Both the position numbers and the translations under genes were made by a program. Shown here one piece after another: positions 1 through 5,095 of a DNA stretch of 5,095 nt (within the stretch, counting starts at the first letter, position 1; each line of letters starts with the position of its first letter). Location of the stretch: the NCBI GenBank assembly GCA_003500135.1, contig DNTA01000034.1, positions 1 through 5,095 of the forward strand, read 5' to 3'. This DNA comes from Cytophagales bacterium (GTDB taxonomy: Bacteria > Bacteroidota > Bacteroidia > Cytophagales > Cyclobacteriaceae). Below the pieces are notes generated by a model. The model was given only the letters and a program-made list of their open reading frames with translations, was not told the origin of the DNA and did no database searches.

Positions 1-109
1 CCGAACCGGGCAGGCTCTTCATTTGCTCATACGCACAAGGCATGCGCTTCATCCCCTCGCGAATCTTCGATTTTTGTCAATTCGATTACTTATACATGTA
101 ATTGATAAC

Positions 110-141
110 CTCTGAACCATTGAACCCATGAACTCTTGAAC
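110..141. repeat. Four-copy 8-base tandem repeat, consensus NNNTGAAC
   Basis: Four consecutive octamers at 110-117, 118-125, 126-133 and 134-141 all end in TGAAC, while their first three bases vary. Two further phased copies of the same pattern occur at 442-449 and 450-457, just beyond the gnd stop codon. The fixed half and variable half of each unit are unusual for a simple slippage microsatellite. Function is unknown. Confidence 0.75.
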
Positions 142-261
142 TGATTGCATTTCTTTTCTTAACGCTCCACTTTCTGAATTTCTAAACGCCTTTTGATCAA
201 GGCCAATAATAATTCTGAATGGCGAGAAAGATTCAATCAGCTAGTCATTTAGGGATTGAAA

Positions 262-282
262 GTTCAGCGTTCAGAGTTCAGT
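262..282. repeat. Three-copy 7-base tandem repeat GTTCAGN
   Basis: Three consecutive heptamers at 262-268, 269-275 and 276-282 read GTTCAG plus a variable last base (C, A, T). The core GTTCA is the reverse complement of the TGAAC core found at 110-141 and 442-457. The region therefore carries the same pentamer in both orientations but with different periods. Confidence 0.75.
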
Positions 283-330
283 GAATTGATAAACAAGACA
301 TTCAAAAAATCCTCGAATCCACCTTAGAGA

Positions 331-354
331 GTTGCAGGTGACAACACCTGCAAC
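331..354. repeat. Perfect 10-bp inverted repeat with 4-nt loop (possible gnd transcript end)
   Basis: The left arm GTTGCAGGTG (331-340) and right arm CACCTGCAAC (345-354) are exact reverse complements around the 4-nt spacer ACAA. In RNA this would form a stable 10-bp hairpin from either strand. It lies about 115 nt beyond the gnd stop codon in the direction of gnd transcription. No T-tract follows it on either strand, so it is not a textbook intrinsic terminator. It could still protect or end the rpiB-gnd transcript, or be a repeat element of the genome. Confidence 0.8.
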
Positions 355-373
355 GGCAAAGGTCAAAGAAGCG

Positions 374-410
374 CTATGAACTATGAGCCATGAGCCATAA
401 ACCATGAGCT
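374..410. repeat. Five-copy 7-base tandem repeat, consensus CYATRAR
   Basis: Five consecutive heptamers (374-380, 381-387, 388-394, 395-401, 402-408) plus two bases of a sixth fit the consensus CYATRAR. Most differences between units are transitions, as expected of an array that has expanded and then diverged. Short heptamer arrays of this kind are known between genes in some bacteria, for example the STRR repeats of cyanobacteria. I cannot tell from one window whether this one is a genome-wide family. Confidence 0.8.
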
Positions 411-441
411 AAAATTGACTCCAGCTTCGAGCAACGCAGGG

Positions 442-457
442 AGGTGAACATCTGAAC
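442..457. repeat. Two further copies of the NNNTGAAC octamer
   Basis: Two tandem octamers, 442-449 and 450-457, end in TGAAC and match the pattern of the array at 110-141 about 300 bases away. They stop 12 bases before the gnd stop codon, so they would lie in the 3' untranslated end of the gnd transcript. Confidence 0.55.
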
Positions 458-469
458 TTCAATTTATCT

Positions 470-1876
470 TCACCCCCATTGACTATGAAAAATACCTTCG
501 CGGTCGGTTCGTTCGTAAGTGTGGGCGCCGAAGAAGTCGCGCTGTGCCTGTACCAGGTTCAGCGGCAATCGTGCTGTGGTGATCGCATCGTAGTAATTCA
601 GGGCTGATGATAAGGCTAGCGCCGGTATCCGGTTTTGCAGGGCATGGATCATCAGGTTTCGGGTAGCCGAAGAGTTGTCTTCCAAAACACCCCGTATTTC
701 CGCATTGGCAAAAAGGTGTGGCAGATTTGGTTTTTGCTGGTATGCGCTACGGATGTCTTCCAGAAAAGCTGCCCGAATGATGCAACCCCCTCTCCAAATA
801 CGGGCGATGGCTTCCATGTCCAATTCGTACTTATACCCTTCATTGGCAACGCTCAACAACTGAAAACCCTGGGCATAGGTGACCACCGTGCTGAAATACA
901 GCGCTCTTTCGGCCAGGTTGATCAGCTCTTCCTTGTCGAGATTATATTCTTCTAAGGCATACCGGTTGCCGGTCGACATCGATTGACGCAGGTCTTTTTG
1001 TCCGGAAATCTGGCGCATGGAAACGGCTGCATCGATGGTAGGCGTAGCGATGCCCAGGTCCATTGCATTTTGGGAGGTCCACTTGCCGGTACCTTTTTGT
1101 TTGGCTTTGTCCAATACCATATCCACCAGGGAGTTGCCTGTTATATCGTCCTTCGTTTTAAATATCTGACTTGTTATTTCGATCAAAAAGGACTGGAGCC
1201 GCCCTTTGTTCCATTTTTCAAATACTTCGGAAAGTTCGGCATTCGATAATCTTCCATGCCTGAGCAGTAAATCATACACCTCTGCGATCAACTGCATCAG
1301 TCCGTATTCGATACCATTGTGCACCATTTTCACATAATTGCCTGCCGAGGTATTGCCCATATAGGCCACACAGGGTTCATCATTCACTTTGGCAGCCACC
1401 GATTCCAAAATAGGCGCCACCATTTCATAGGCCTTTTGATCTCCTCCCGGCATAATGCTGGGGCCACGCCGGGCGCCTTCTTCCCCACCGGAAACGCCAA
1501 CACCCAGGTAAAGAATGTCTTTTTCCGACAACCTTTTCATCCTGCGGTTAGTATCGGTGTATAACGAATTGCCGCCATCGATCAGCAGGTCGCACGGTTC
1601 CAGCATCGATTCGAACTGTTCTATCACCGCATCCACCGCCTGGCCTGCCGGCACCAATATCATGATCTTTCTGGGTGTGGAGAGGCCCTGCACAAACTCT
1701 TTCGCATCGGTAGTGCTCAATGAAACCTTGCCCTCCGTATCGTTCGCAAAAGCTTCCACCTTTTCCGGATCCCTGTCGAGGCCCGCCACTGAATAGCCAT
1801 GGTCTGATACGTTTAGCAGGAAATTTCGACCCATTACACCGAGGCCTATTAAGCCAAAATCGTATTTAGTCGCCAT
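470..1876 (-). CDS. gnd: 6-phosphogluconate dehydrogenase, decarboxylating
   Basis: This 468-residue cytosolic enzyme oxidises and decarboxylates 6-phosphogluconate to ribulose 5-phosphate and CO2, reducing NAD(P)+. Length matches the long-chain (about 470 residue) family. Visible features are an N-terminal Rossmann loop GLGVMG (11-16), IDGGNS (99-104), the substrate loop GVSGGEEGARRGPS (127-140), and YVKMVHNGIE (181-190) with K183, H186, N187 and E190 at the numbering used for the sheep enzyme. The family signature DKAKQKGTGKW spans 256-266, and the C-terminal tail RDFFGAH (446-452) gives R446 and H452 of the partner-subunit active site. All core catalytic residues are therefore present. Oddities: K259 sits where the signature normally has G or A, and residues D34-R35-D36 replace the usual N-R-S/T of NADP-binding relatives. 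The start ATG lies 7 nt after the rpiB stop, so the two genes are very probably co-transcribed. No Shine-Dalgarno motif is visible. Confidence 0.97.
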   Translation of the reverse strand: MATKYDFGLIGLGVMGRNFLLNVSDHGYSVAGLDRDPEKVEAFANDTEGKVSLSTTDAKEFVQGLSTPRKIMILVPAGQAVDAVIEQFESMLEPCDLLIDGGNSLYTDTNRRMKRLSEKDILYLGVGVSGGEEGARRGPSIMPGGDQKAYEMVAPILESVAAKVNDEPCVAYMGNTSAGNYVKMVHNGIEYGLMQLIAEVYDLLLRHGRLSNAELSEVFEKWNKGRLQSFLIEITSQIFKTKDDITGNSLVDMVLDKAKQKGTGKWTSQNAMDLGIATPTIDAAVSMRQISGQKDLRQSMSTGNRYALEEYNLDKEELINLAERALYFSTVVTYAQGFQLLSVANEGYKYELDMEAIARIWRGGCIIRAAFLEDIRSAYQQKPNLPHLFANAEIRGVLEDNSSATRNLMIHALQNRIPALALSSALNYYDAITTARLPLNLVQAQRDFFGAHTYERTDREGIFHSQWG

Positions 1877-1883
1877 TGTGATC

Positions 1884-2327
1884 TTATTTTTCGAGGTTTT
1901 TTACTTTGTTCAACCTTCTTTCATGGCGTTCCTCACCGGAATATGTCGCGGCAAGAAAAGCTTCCAGAATTTCCATAACCAGCATCTCTCCTATTACCCG
2001 GCCGCCCAGACAAATAACGTTCATATCGTCGTGTTCCACCCCCTGATGGGCCGAGTAGGTCTCGGTGATCAATGCGGCACGTACACCTTTCACCTTGTTC
2101 GCGGTAAAGCATGCCCCCACACCGCTGCCACAAAGGGCAATACCTCTTTTTACATCACCTTTAGCGACAGCTTGCGACATCGGAATGACAAAATCGGGAT
2201 AATCGTCCTGAGCGTTGAATTGGTCGGCGCCATAATCGATGACAGTATGACCCTGCACACGAAGCATTTCCACAACTTTTTCCTTCAGGTAAAAGGCGCC
2301 ATGGTCGGCAGCGATTCCTATTTTCAT
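1884..2327 (-). CDS. rpiB: Ribose-5-phosphate isomerase B
   Basis: This 147-residue protein of the RpiB/LacA/LacB family interconverts ribulose 5-phosphate and ribose 5-phosphate in the cytosol, directly after the Gnd step. Length is typical (about 145-150). The sequence shows the N-terminal AADHG with D8 and H9, DYP (42-44), the phosphate-binding loop GIALCGSGVG (62-71) with the catalytic base C66, and HDDMNVICLGGR (99-110) with H99, N103 and R110. A basic C-terminal stretch RHERR (134-138) corresponds to the phosphate-contacting arginines of the E. coli enzyme. Presence of C66 groups it with the E. coli-like enzymes rather than those that use a glutamate. Allose 6-phosphate isomerase activity occurs in some relatives and cannot be excluded, but the pentose phosphate neighbours favour ribose 5-phosphate. 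It is the first gene of the leftward pair. The ATG begins a conserved MKIGIAADHG, so the start is secure. Confidence 0.96.
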   Translation of the reverse strand: MKIGIAADHGAFYLKEKVVEMLRVQGHTVIDYGADQFNAQDDYPDFVIPMSQAVAKGDVKRGIALCGSGVGACFTANKVKGVRAALITETYSAHQGVEHDDMNVICLGGRVIGEMLVMEILEAFLAATYSGEERHERRLNKVKNLEK

Positions 2328-2448
2328 ATGCTTATTAATGGATTGGAACTATACAATGCGAATTATAGAGCTTACACATATCGCATTAAAACCCGAATAT
2401 AGCGATATTCAAACAGGTATACATTAATTTTTACATTATATTGTGGAT
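2328..2448. promoter_or_regulatory. Divergent control region between rpiB-gnd and zwf-pgl
   Basis: This 121-nt AT-rich gap separates two divergent gene pairs and must hold their promoters unless transcription enters from elsewhere. A TATAAT hexamer occurs on the minus strand near 2362-2367 without a good -35 partner. On the plus strand TAATTTTT (2425-2432) matches the Bacteroidota -7 motif TAnnTTTG at all but the last base, without a clear upstream TTTG. Neither is strong enough to call a start site. A hyphenated palindrome lies inside and is listed separately. Confidence 0.55.
2395..2410. promoter_or_regulatory. 16-bp hyphenated palindrome, operator-like
   Basis: GAATAT (2395-2400) and ATATTC (2405-2410) are exact reverse complements around AGCG. 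A second, overlapping pairing joins ATATCGC (2378-2384) with GCGATAT (2402-2408). The site lies 67 nt upstream of the rpiB start and about 40 nt upstream of the zwf start, a fitting place for a regulator of both transcripts. No regulator gene is in the window, and AT-rich palindromes this size can arise by chance. Confidence 0.4.
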
Positions 2449-3975
2449 ATGAAAAAGATTGACAGCCACATCCTGGTCATTTTCGGAGCCTCAGGTGATC
2501 TGACCCAGCGCAAACTGATCCCCGCCATTTTCAATCTGTTTTGTCGTGGTTTTTTGCCTCGACATTTTGCCGTTTTGGGTTGCAGCCGCACCTCCTTCAG
2601 CGACGATGATTTCCGCAATAAGGTGGTGTATAATAATGAACACCTCAAGCAAAAGAAGACCACCAGTGAGGAAGAGATGAAGCGCTTTGCTGATCAGATC
2701 TATTATCAGCCCGTCGATTCAAGTGTTTCCAATGATTTTGAAAAGTTGAAAAACAGGCTGGAAGCGCTGGATGGGAGCTGGTCGACCCGCGGACGTTACA
2801 TCTTTTATTTATCCACCCCTCCTTCAATTTATGAGGTCATTCCCGAGCAGTTGTATAAATATGGTCTTACCAAAGAAAATGATGGCAGTTGGAAAAGGTT
2901 GATCATCGAAAAGCCCTTTGGCAATAGTTTATCGTCTGCAAAAGCCTTAAATCTGGAACTCCTGCGCTACCTGAAGGAAGACCAGATCTATCGCATAGAT
3001 CATTACTTAGGTAAAGAGACGGTACAAAACCTGTTGGTGACGCGCTTTGCCAACAGCATTTTTGAACCGCTGTGGAACCGCAACTATGTGCACCATGTGG
3101 AAATCACCTCTGCCGAGGATGTCGGGGTGGAAAAACGCGGCGGCTATTACGAACATTCAGGGGCTCTTCGCGATATGGTGCAGAACCATTTGTTACAACT
3201 GCTGGCTGTCGTGGCGATGGAACCTCCCGTGCAGGCTTCAGCAAAAGACATCCGCAACGAGAAACTCAAATTGTTCCAGTCCATTCGTCCGTTCAGTCAC
3301 GAAGATATTCGCGAGAACGTGATAAGGGGCCAGTACATGGCCTCTAAAATCAAAGGCAAAGAAGTGAAGGGCTATCGCGAAGAACACGGTGTAAACCCCG
3401 ATTCTCGCACCGAAACCTATGTGGCCATGAAACTTTTTATTGATAACTGGCGTTGGGCAGGTGTACCCTTTTATGTCCGGACAGGCAAAAGAATGCCCAC
3501 GAAAGTAACCGAGGTGGTCATTCATTTCAAGTCGACTCCACATCATTTATTTGCAGGATCTAACCAAATGCATACCGATAATATACTGGTCATAAGGATA
3601 CAGCCCAATGAGGGGATATTGCTTAAATTTGGCATGAAAGTGCCCGGCGAAGGGTTTAATGTGAGCCGGGTAAATATGGATTTCCTATACGAGGACCTGG
3701 CCAATGCTTACATTCCGGATGCATACGAAAGGCTATTGCTGGACTGTATGCAGGGTGACCCGACATTGTATGCCCGTGGAGATTCGGCAGAAGCGACCTG
3801 GGCAATTGTAGACCCGATTCTGGAAGCCTGGAAGGAAGATAAGGAGATTAAAATGTACGGTTATCCGGCAGGCACATGGGGACCGGAAAATGCCGACATC
3901 TTAATTGGAGAAGGCAAGTCATGGCGCTACCCCTGTAAGAACCTGGTGGATGATGGTTTGTATTGTGAACTATAA
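2449..3975 (+). CDS. zwf: Glucose-6-phosphate 1-dehydrogenase
   Basis: Catalyses the entry step of the oxidative pentose phosphate pathway: glucose 6-phosphate plus NAD(P)+ to 6-phosphoglucono-1,5-lactone. With the ATG at 2449 the protein has 508 residues, usual for bacterial enzymes. Visible are the coenzyme loop GASGDLTQRK (13-22), R47 after the second strand (a likely contact for the NADP 2'-phosphate), EKPFG (154-158), and the active-site signature RIDHYLGKE (182-190) with D184, H185 and K189. The catalytic histidine H247 lies in MVQNH, and RTGKRM (344-349) is the substrate-binding lysine region. These correspond to D177, H178, K182 and H240 of the Leuconostoc enzyme. A GTG at 2443 in the same frame would add two residues. 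The ATG is preferred because MKKIDSH leads directly into the first strand. It is followed after 13 nt by pgl, which takes its product, so the two are almost surely one operon. No frameshift or missing key residue is seen. Confidence 0.97.
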   Translation: MKKIDSHILVIFGASGDLTQRKLIPAIFNLFCRGFLPRHFAVLGCSRTSFSDDDFRNKVVYNNEHLKQKKTTSEEEMKRFADQIYYQPVDSSVSNDFEKLKNRLEALDGSWSTRGRYIFYLSTPPSIYEVIPEQLYKYGLTKENDGSWKRLIIEKPFGNSLSSAKALNLELLRYLKEDQIYRIDHYLGKETVQNLLVTRFANSIFEPLWNRNYVHHVEITSAEDVGVEKRGGYYEHSGALRDMVQNHLLQLLAVVAMEPPVQASAKDIRNEKLKLFQSIRPFSHEDIRENVIRGQYMASKIKGKEVKGYREEHGVNPDSRTETYVAMKLFIDNWRWAGVPFYVRTGKRMPTKVTEVVIHFKSTPHHLFAGSNQMHTDNILVIRIQPNEGILLKFGMKVPGEGFNVSRVNMDFLYEDLANAYIPDAYERLLLDCMQGDPTLYARGDSAEATWAIVDPILEAWKEDKEIKMYGYPAGTWGPENADILIGEGKSWRYPCKNLVDDGLYCEL

Positions 3976-3988
3976 CAGCTAATAAAAT

Positions 3989-4708
3989 ATGCTCGAACGA
4001 ATACTCGTATTTAAAGACACTAAAGCGTTATGTGAGGCAATGGCCGCTGATTTTTGGGGCATGTCGCTCACACAGGGCGTTAAACATATCGCATTAAGCG
4101 GAGGTTCCACGCCCATGATGTTGTTTGAAGTGTTGGCAAATGAATTTAACGACAAAATAGATTGGTCAAAGTTCCATTTTTGGTGGGGCGATGAGCGCTG
4201 CGTACCTCCTGACAATGATGAAAGCAACTACAAACTGGCCAAAGAGTATTTGTTGGACCATATCGATATCCCCAAGAAGAATATCCATCGCATTCACGGT
4301 GAAGCTATTCCCGAGAAAGAAGCCCAAAGATATGGACAGGAAATGTTCAGGCACCTTCCTCCCCTCGACGGATGGCCTTCCTTTAATTTGTTGCTTTTAG
4401 GCATGGGTGAAGACGGACACACGGCTTCAATTTTCCCCAATCAGATGGATCTACTCAATAGCAAAGATTTTTGTGCTGTTGCCAATCATCCGGTTACCGG
4501 TCAGAAGAGGGTAACCATTACTGGCCAGGTATTGAACCATGCCCGGGCCGTGTATTTTATGATCACTGGAGCTTCCAAAGCCGAAACCCTAATGAAGATA
4601 ATCTCACAAAATACGGGGTACATGAGTTATCCGGCAGCACGGGTACACGCTGTTAATGGTTCTCTAAACTGGTGGCTCGATGAAGATGCCGCTTCCATGA
4701 TCCAGTAA
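3989..4708 (+). CDS. pgl: 6-phosphogluconolactonase (DevB type)
   Basis: This 239-residue protein hydrolyses 6-phosphoglucono-1,5-lactone to 6-phosphogluconate, the second step of the pathway. It belongs to the glucosamine/galactosamine-6-phosphate isomerase superfamily. Visible motifs are ALSGGSTP (35-42, phosphate loop), WWGDERCVPPDNDESNY (65-81), RIHGE (101-105), LLLGMGEDGHTASIFP (135-150) with the D142-G143-H144 triad region, and HPVTGQKRVTIT (167-178), ITGASKA (192-198) and a final WWLDEDAA (228-235). The GMGEDGHTASLFP-like block and the VTGxxRVT block are typical of lactonases and distinguish it from NagB deaminases. Length agrees with the DevB/SOL family. The start ATG follows an A-rich leader with no Shine-Dalgarno, 13 nt after the zwf stop. 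That spacing and the shared metabolite indicate co-transcription. No terminator is visible after it, so some readthrough into the next gene is possible. Confidence 0.96.
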   Translation: MLERILVFKDTKALCEAMAADFWGMSLTQGVKHIALSGGSTPMMLFEVLANEFNDKIDWSKFHFWWGDERCVPPDNDESNYKLAKEYLLDHIDIPKKNIHRIHGEAIPEKEAQRYGQEMFRHLPPLDGWPSFNLLLLGMGEDGHTASIFPNQMDLLNSKDFCAVANHPVTGQKRVTITGQVLNHARAVYFMITGASKAETLMKIISQNTGYMSYPAARVHAVNGSLNWWLDEDAASMIQ

Positions 4709-4719
4709 CTCCAGTCACA

Positions 4720-4748
4720 TTGAGTAAGACAAATGTGTTCATATTTGT
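4720..4748 (+). promoter_or_regulatory. Bacteroidota-type promoter overlapping a 20-bp palindrome
   Basis: TTG (4720-4722), a 17-nt spacer and CATATTTG (4740-4747) fit the Bacteroidota promoter pattern TTG-N17-23-TAnnTTTG with one mismatch. Transcription would begin close to the ATG at 4762. The -7 box sits in an imperfect palindrome, ACAAATGTG-TT-CATATTTGT (4729-4748), whose 9-base arms match at eight positions. A regulator binding there could block the promoter. Both calls are pattern matches only. Confidence 0.35.
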
Positions 4749-4761
4749 AAAAAACGAAATT

Positions 4762-5025
4762 ATGAACATACATAATGTAGGCAAGATTGACCGTGTAGTC
4801 CGGCTTGTCATTGGGCTGACATTATTTGGGATATATTTTACAGAAGTTTTTCCTGATGATATAAACCAATATGTTTTGTTTGGCGCTTTCATGCTTCTGA
4901 TCACTTCTATACGCTCCTGTTGCCCGGTTTATATGCTTTTGGGTCGCGGCACGTGTTCCACCGGCAATACCCATTCATCCAAATTTATTGAAACAAAAAA
5001 GCTAGATGTAAATAAATATAAATAA
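4762..5025 (+). CDS. Small two-helix inner-membrane protein, DUF2892 (YgaP transmembrane-like)
   Basis: From the ATG at 4762 the protein has 87 residues. It opens with NVGKIDRVVRLVIG, the typical start of DUF2892 proteins, which supports this start over an in-frame TTG at 4720 that would add 14 residues lacking family character. Two hydrophobic segments are visible, about 12-30 and 37-50, joined by a short acidic turn (PDD). They are followed by CCPVYMLLGRGTC (53-65) with cysteines C53, C54 and C65; a C-P-x-Y...LG...TC block is characteristic of the family. A polar lysine-rich tail (71-87) ends it. In some proteins this module is fused to rhodanese domains and linked to sulfur handling, but no rhodanese is present here and the function is unknown. 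It follows pgl by 53 nt and has its own possible promoter, so it may be only a neighbour rather than part of the pathway. Confidence 0.82.
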   Translation: MNIHNVGKIDRVVRLVIGLTLFGIYFTEVFPDDINQYVLFGAFMLLITSIRSCCPVYMLLGRGTCSTGNTHSSKFIETKKLDVNKYK

Positions 5026-5046
5026 TTGATATTTAATTGTTTATCC

Positions 5047-5082
5047 CAAATTCAGCAATAGAGCAGAATTTGCCCAATGGGC
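5047..5082. repeat. Two adjacent weak inverted repeats after the DUF2892 gene
   Basis: CAAATTCAGC (5047-5056) pairs with GCAGAATTTG (5063-5072), with one mismatch and a 6-nt loop. Immediately after, GCCC (5072-5075) pairs with GGGC (5079-5082) around AAT. They could end the rightward transcript, but no T-tract follows either, so an intrinsic terminator is not established. The remaining bases to the window end show no identifiable gene. Confidence 0.35.
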
Positions 5083-5095
5083 CGACGAAAACCCG

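Larger units (their letters stand above)
1..469. other. Noncoding region downstream of gnd, rich in short degenerate repeats
   Basis: No convincing gene lies in these 469 bases; all frames are broken by frequent stops. The region lies beyond the 3' end of the leftward gnd gene. It holds several short-period tandem arrays and a strong inverted repeat, listed separately. The pentamer TGAAC occurs seven times and its complement GTTCA at least three times, mostly phased at 7 or 8 bases. That is far more than chance for this length. A short leftward open frame with ATG codons at 52 and 43 runs off the left edge. It is too short (about 17 codons) to judge, although a GAGGGG stretch sits 9 nt before the second ATG. 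The base composition and repeat content suggest a tolerant intergenic region rather than a decayed gene. Confidence 0.7.

Noticed and set aside
1..52. Possible 5' end of a leftward gene running off the left edge (ATG at 52 or 43)
   Set aside because: Only about 17 codons are visible, with no recognisable motif. It cannot be separated from a chance open frame.
110..410. CRISPR array or clustered spacers
   Set aside because: The repeats are 7-8 bases, directly abutting and degenerate; there are no 25-40 base repeats, spacers or cas genes.
635..1796. Several 80-106 codon open frames antisense to gnd
   Set aside because: Gnd is intact with all its motifs on the minus strand; the overlapping frames show no family features.
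1878..2402. A 174-codon open frame on the plus strand opposite rpiB
   Set aside because: It lies antisense to a gene with complete family motifs, has no recognisable domain, and is best explained by the codon pattern of rpiB.
2443..2451. GTG at 2443 as the zwf start
   Set aside because: The ATG two codons later is the stronger start codon and gives a protein beginning just before the coenzyme-binding strand.
2376..4097. A 14-base exact repeat, ACATATCGCATTAA, at 2376-2389 and 4084-4097
   Set aside because: The second copy encodes the conserved phosphate-loop region of Pgl, so its sequence is set by the protein. A single shared 14-mer in 5 kb is plausible by chance.
4720..4761. TTG at 4720 as the start of the DUF2892 gene
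   Set aside because: The added 14 residues lack family character, and the stretch fits a promoter and palindrome instead.
4709..4761. Intrinsic terminator between pgl and the DUF2892 gene
   Set aside because: The palindrome here is followed by an A-run on the plus strand, not a T-run, and its hairpin would be AT-rich and weak.

Overview
The window is a compact chromosomal carbohydrate-metabolism locus. It is most likely from a member of the Bacteroidota, and a Chitinophagia/Sphingobacteriia-like lineage is my guess. This rests on the look of the proteins, A-rich start contexts without Shine-Dalgarno motifs, moderate GC, AT-rich gaps and one TTG-N17-(C)AnnTTTG promoter-like site. No rRNA, tRNA, CRISPR array, transposase or phage gene was seen.

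Layout. Positions 1-469 hold no convincing gene. They carry several short degenerate tandem repeats (7- and 8-base periods) and a perfect 10-bp inverted repeat. Positions 470-2327 are a leftward pair, rpiB then gnd, with 7 nt between them. Positions 2328-2448 are an AT-rich divergent control region with a 16-bp hyphenated palindrome. Positions 2449-4708 are a rightward pair, zwf then pgl, 13 nt apart. Positions 4762-5025 encode a small two-helix membrane protein of the DUF2892 / YgaP-transmembrane type, with an operator-like palindrome in front. The last 70 bases are AT-rich and contain two weak inverted repeats.

Together the four enzymes form the whole oxidative pentose phosphate route to ribose 5-phosphate. 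Zwf oxidises glucose 6-phosphate to 6-phosphogluconolactone, Pgl hydrolyses the lactone, Gnd decarboxylates 6-phosphogluconate to ribulose 5-phosphate, and RpiB isomerises that to ribose 5-phosphate. The first two steps are read rightward and the last two leftward from one shared intergenic region, so coordinated control there is plausible.

I see no novel multi-gene system. The points most worth a second look are the NAD-like coenzyme-pocket residues of Gnd, the palindrome between the divergent pairs, the palindrome before the DUF2892 gene, and the unusual short-period repeats in the left noncoding region.
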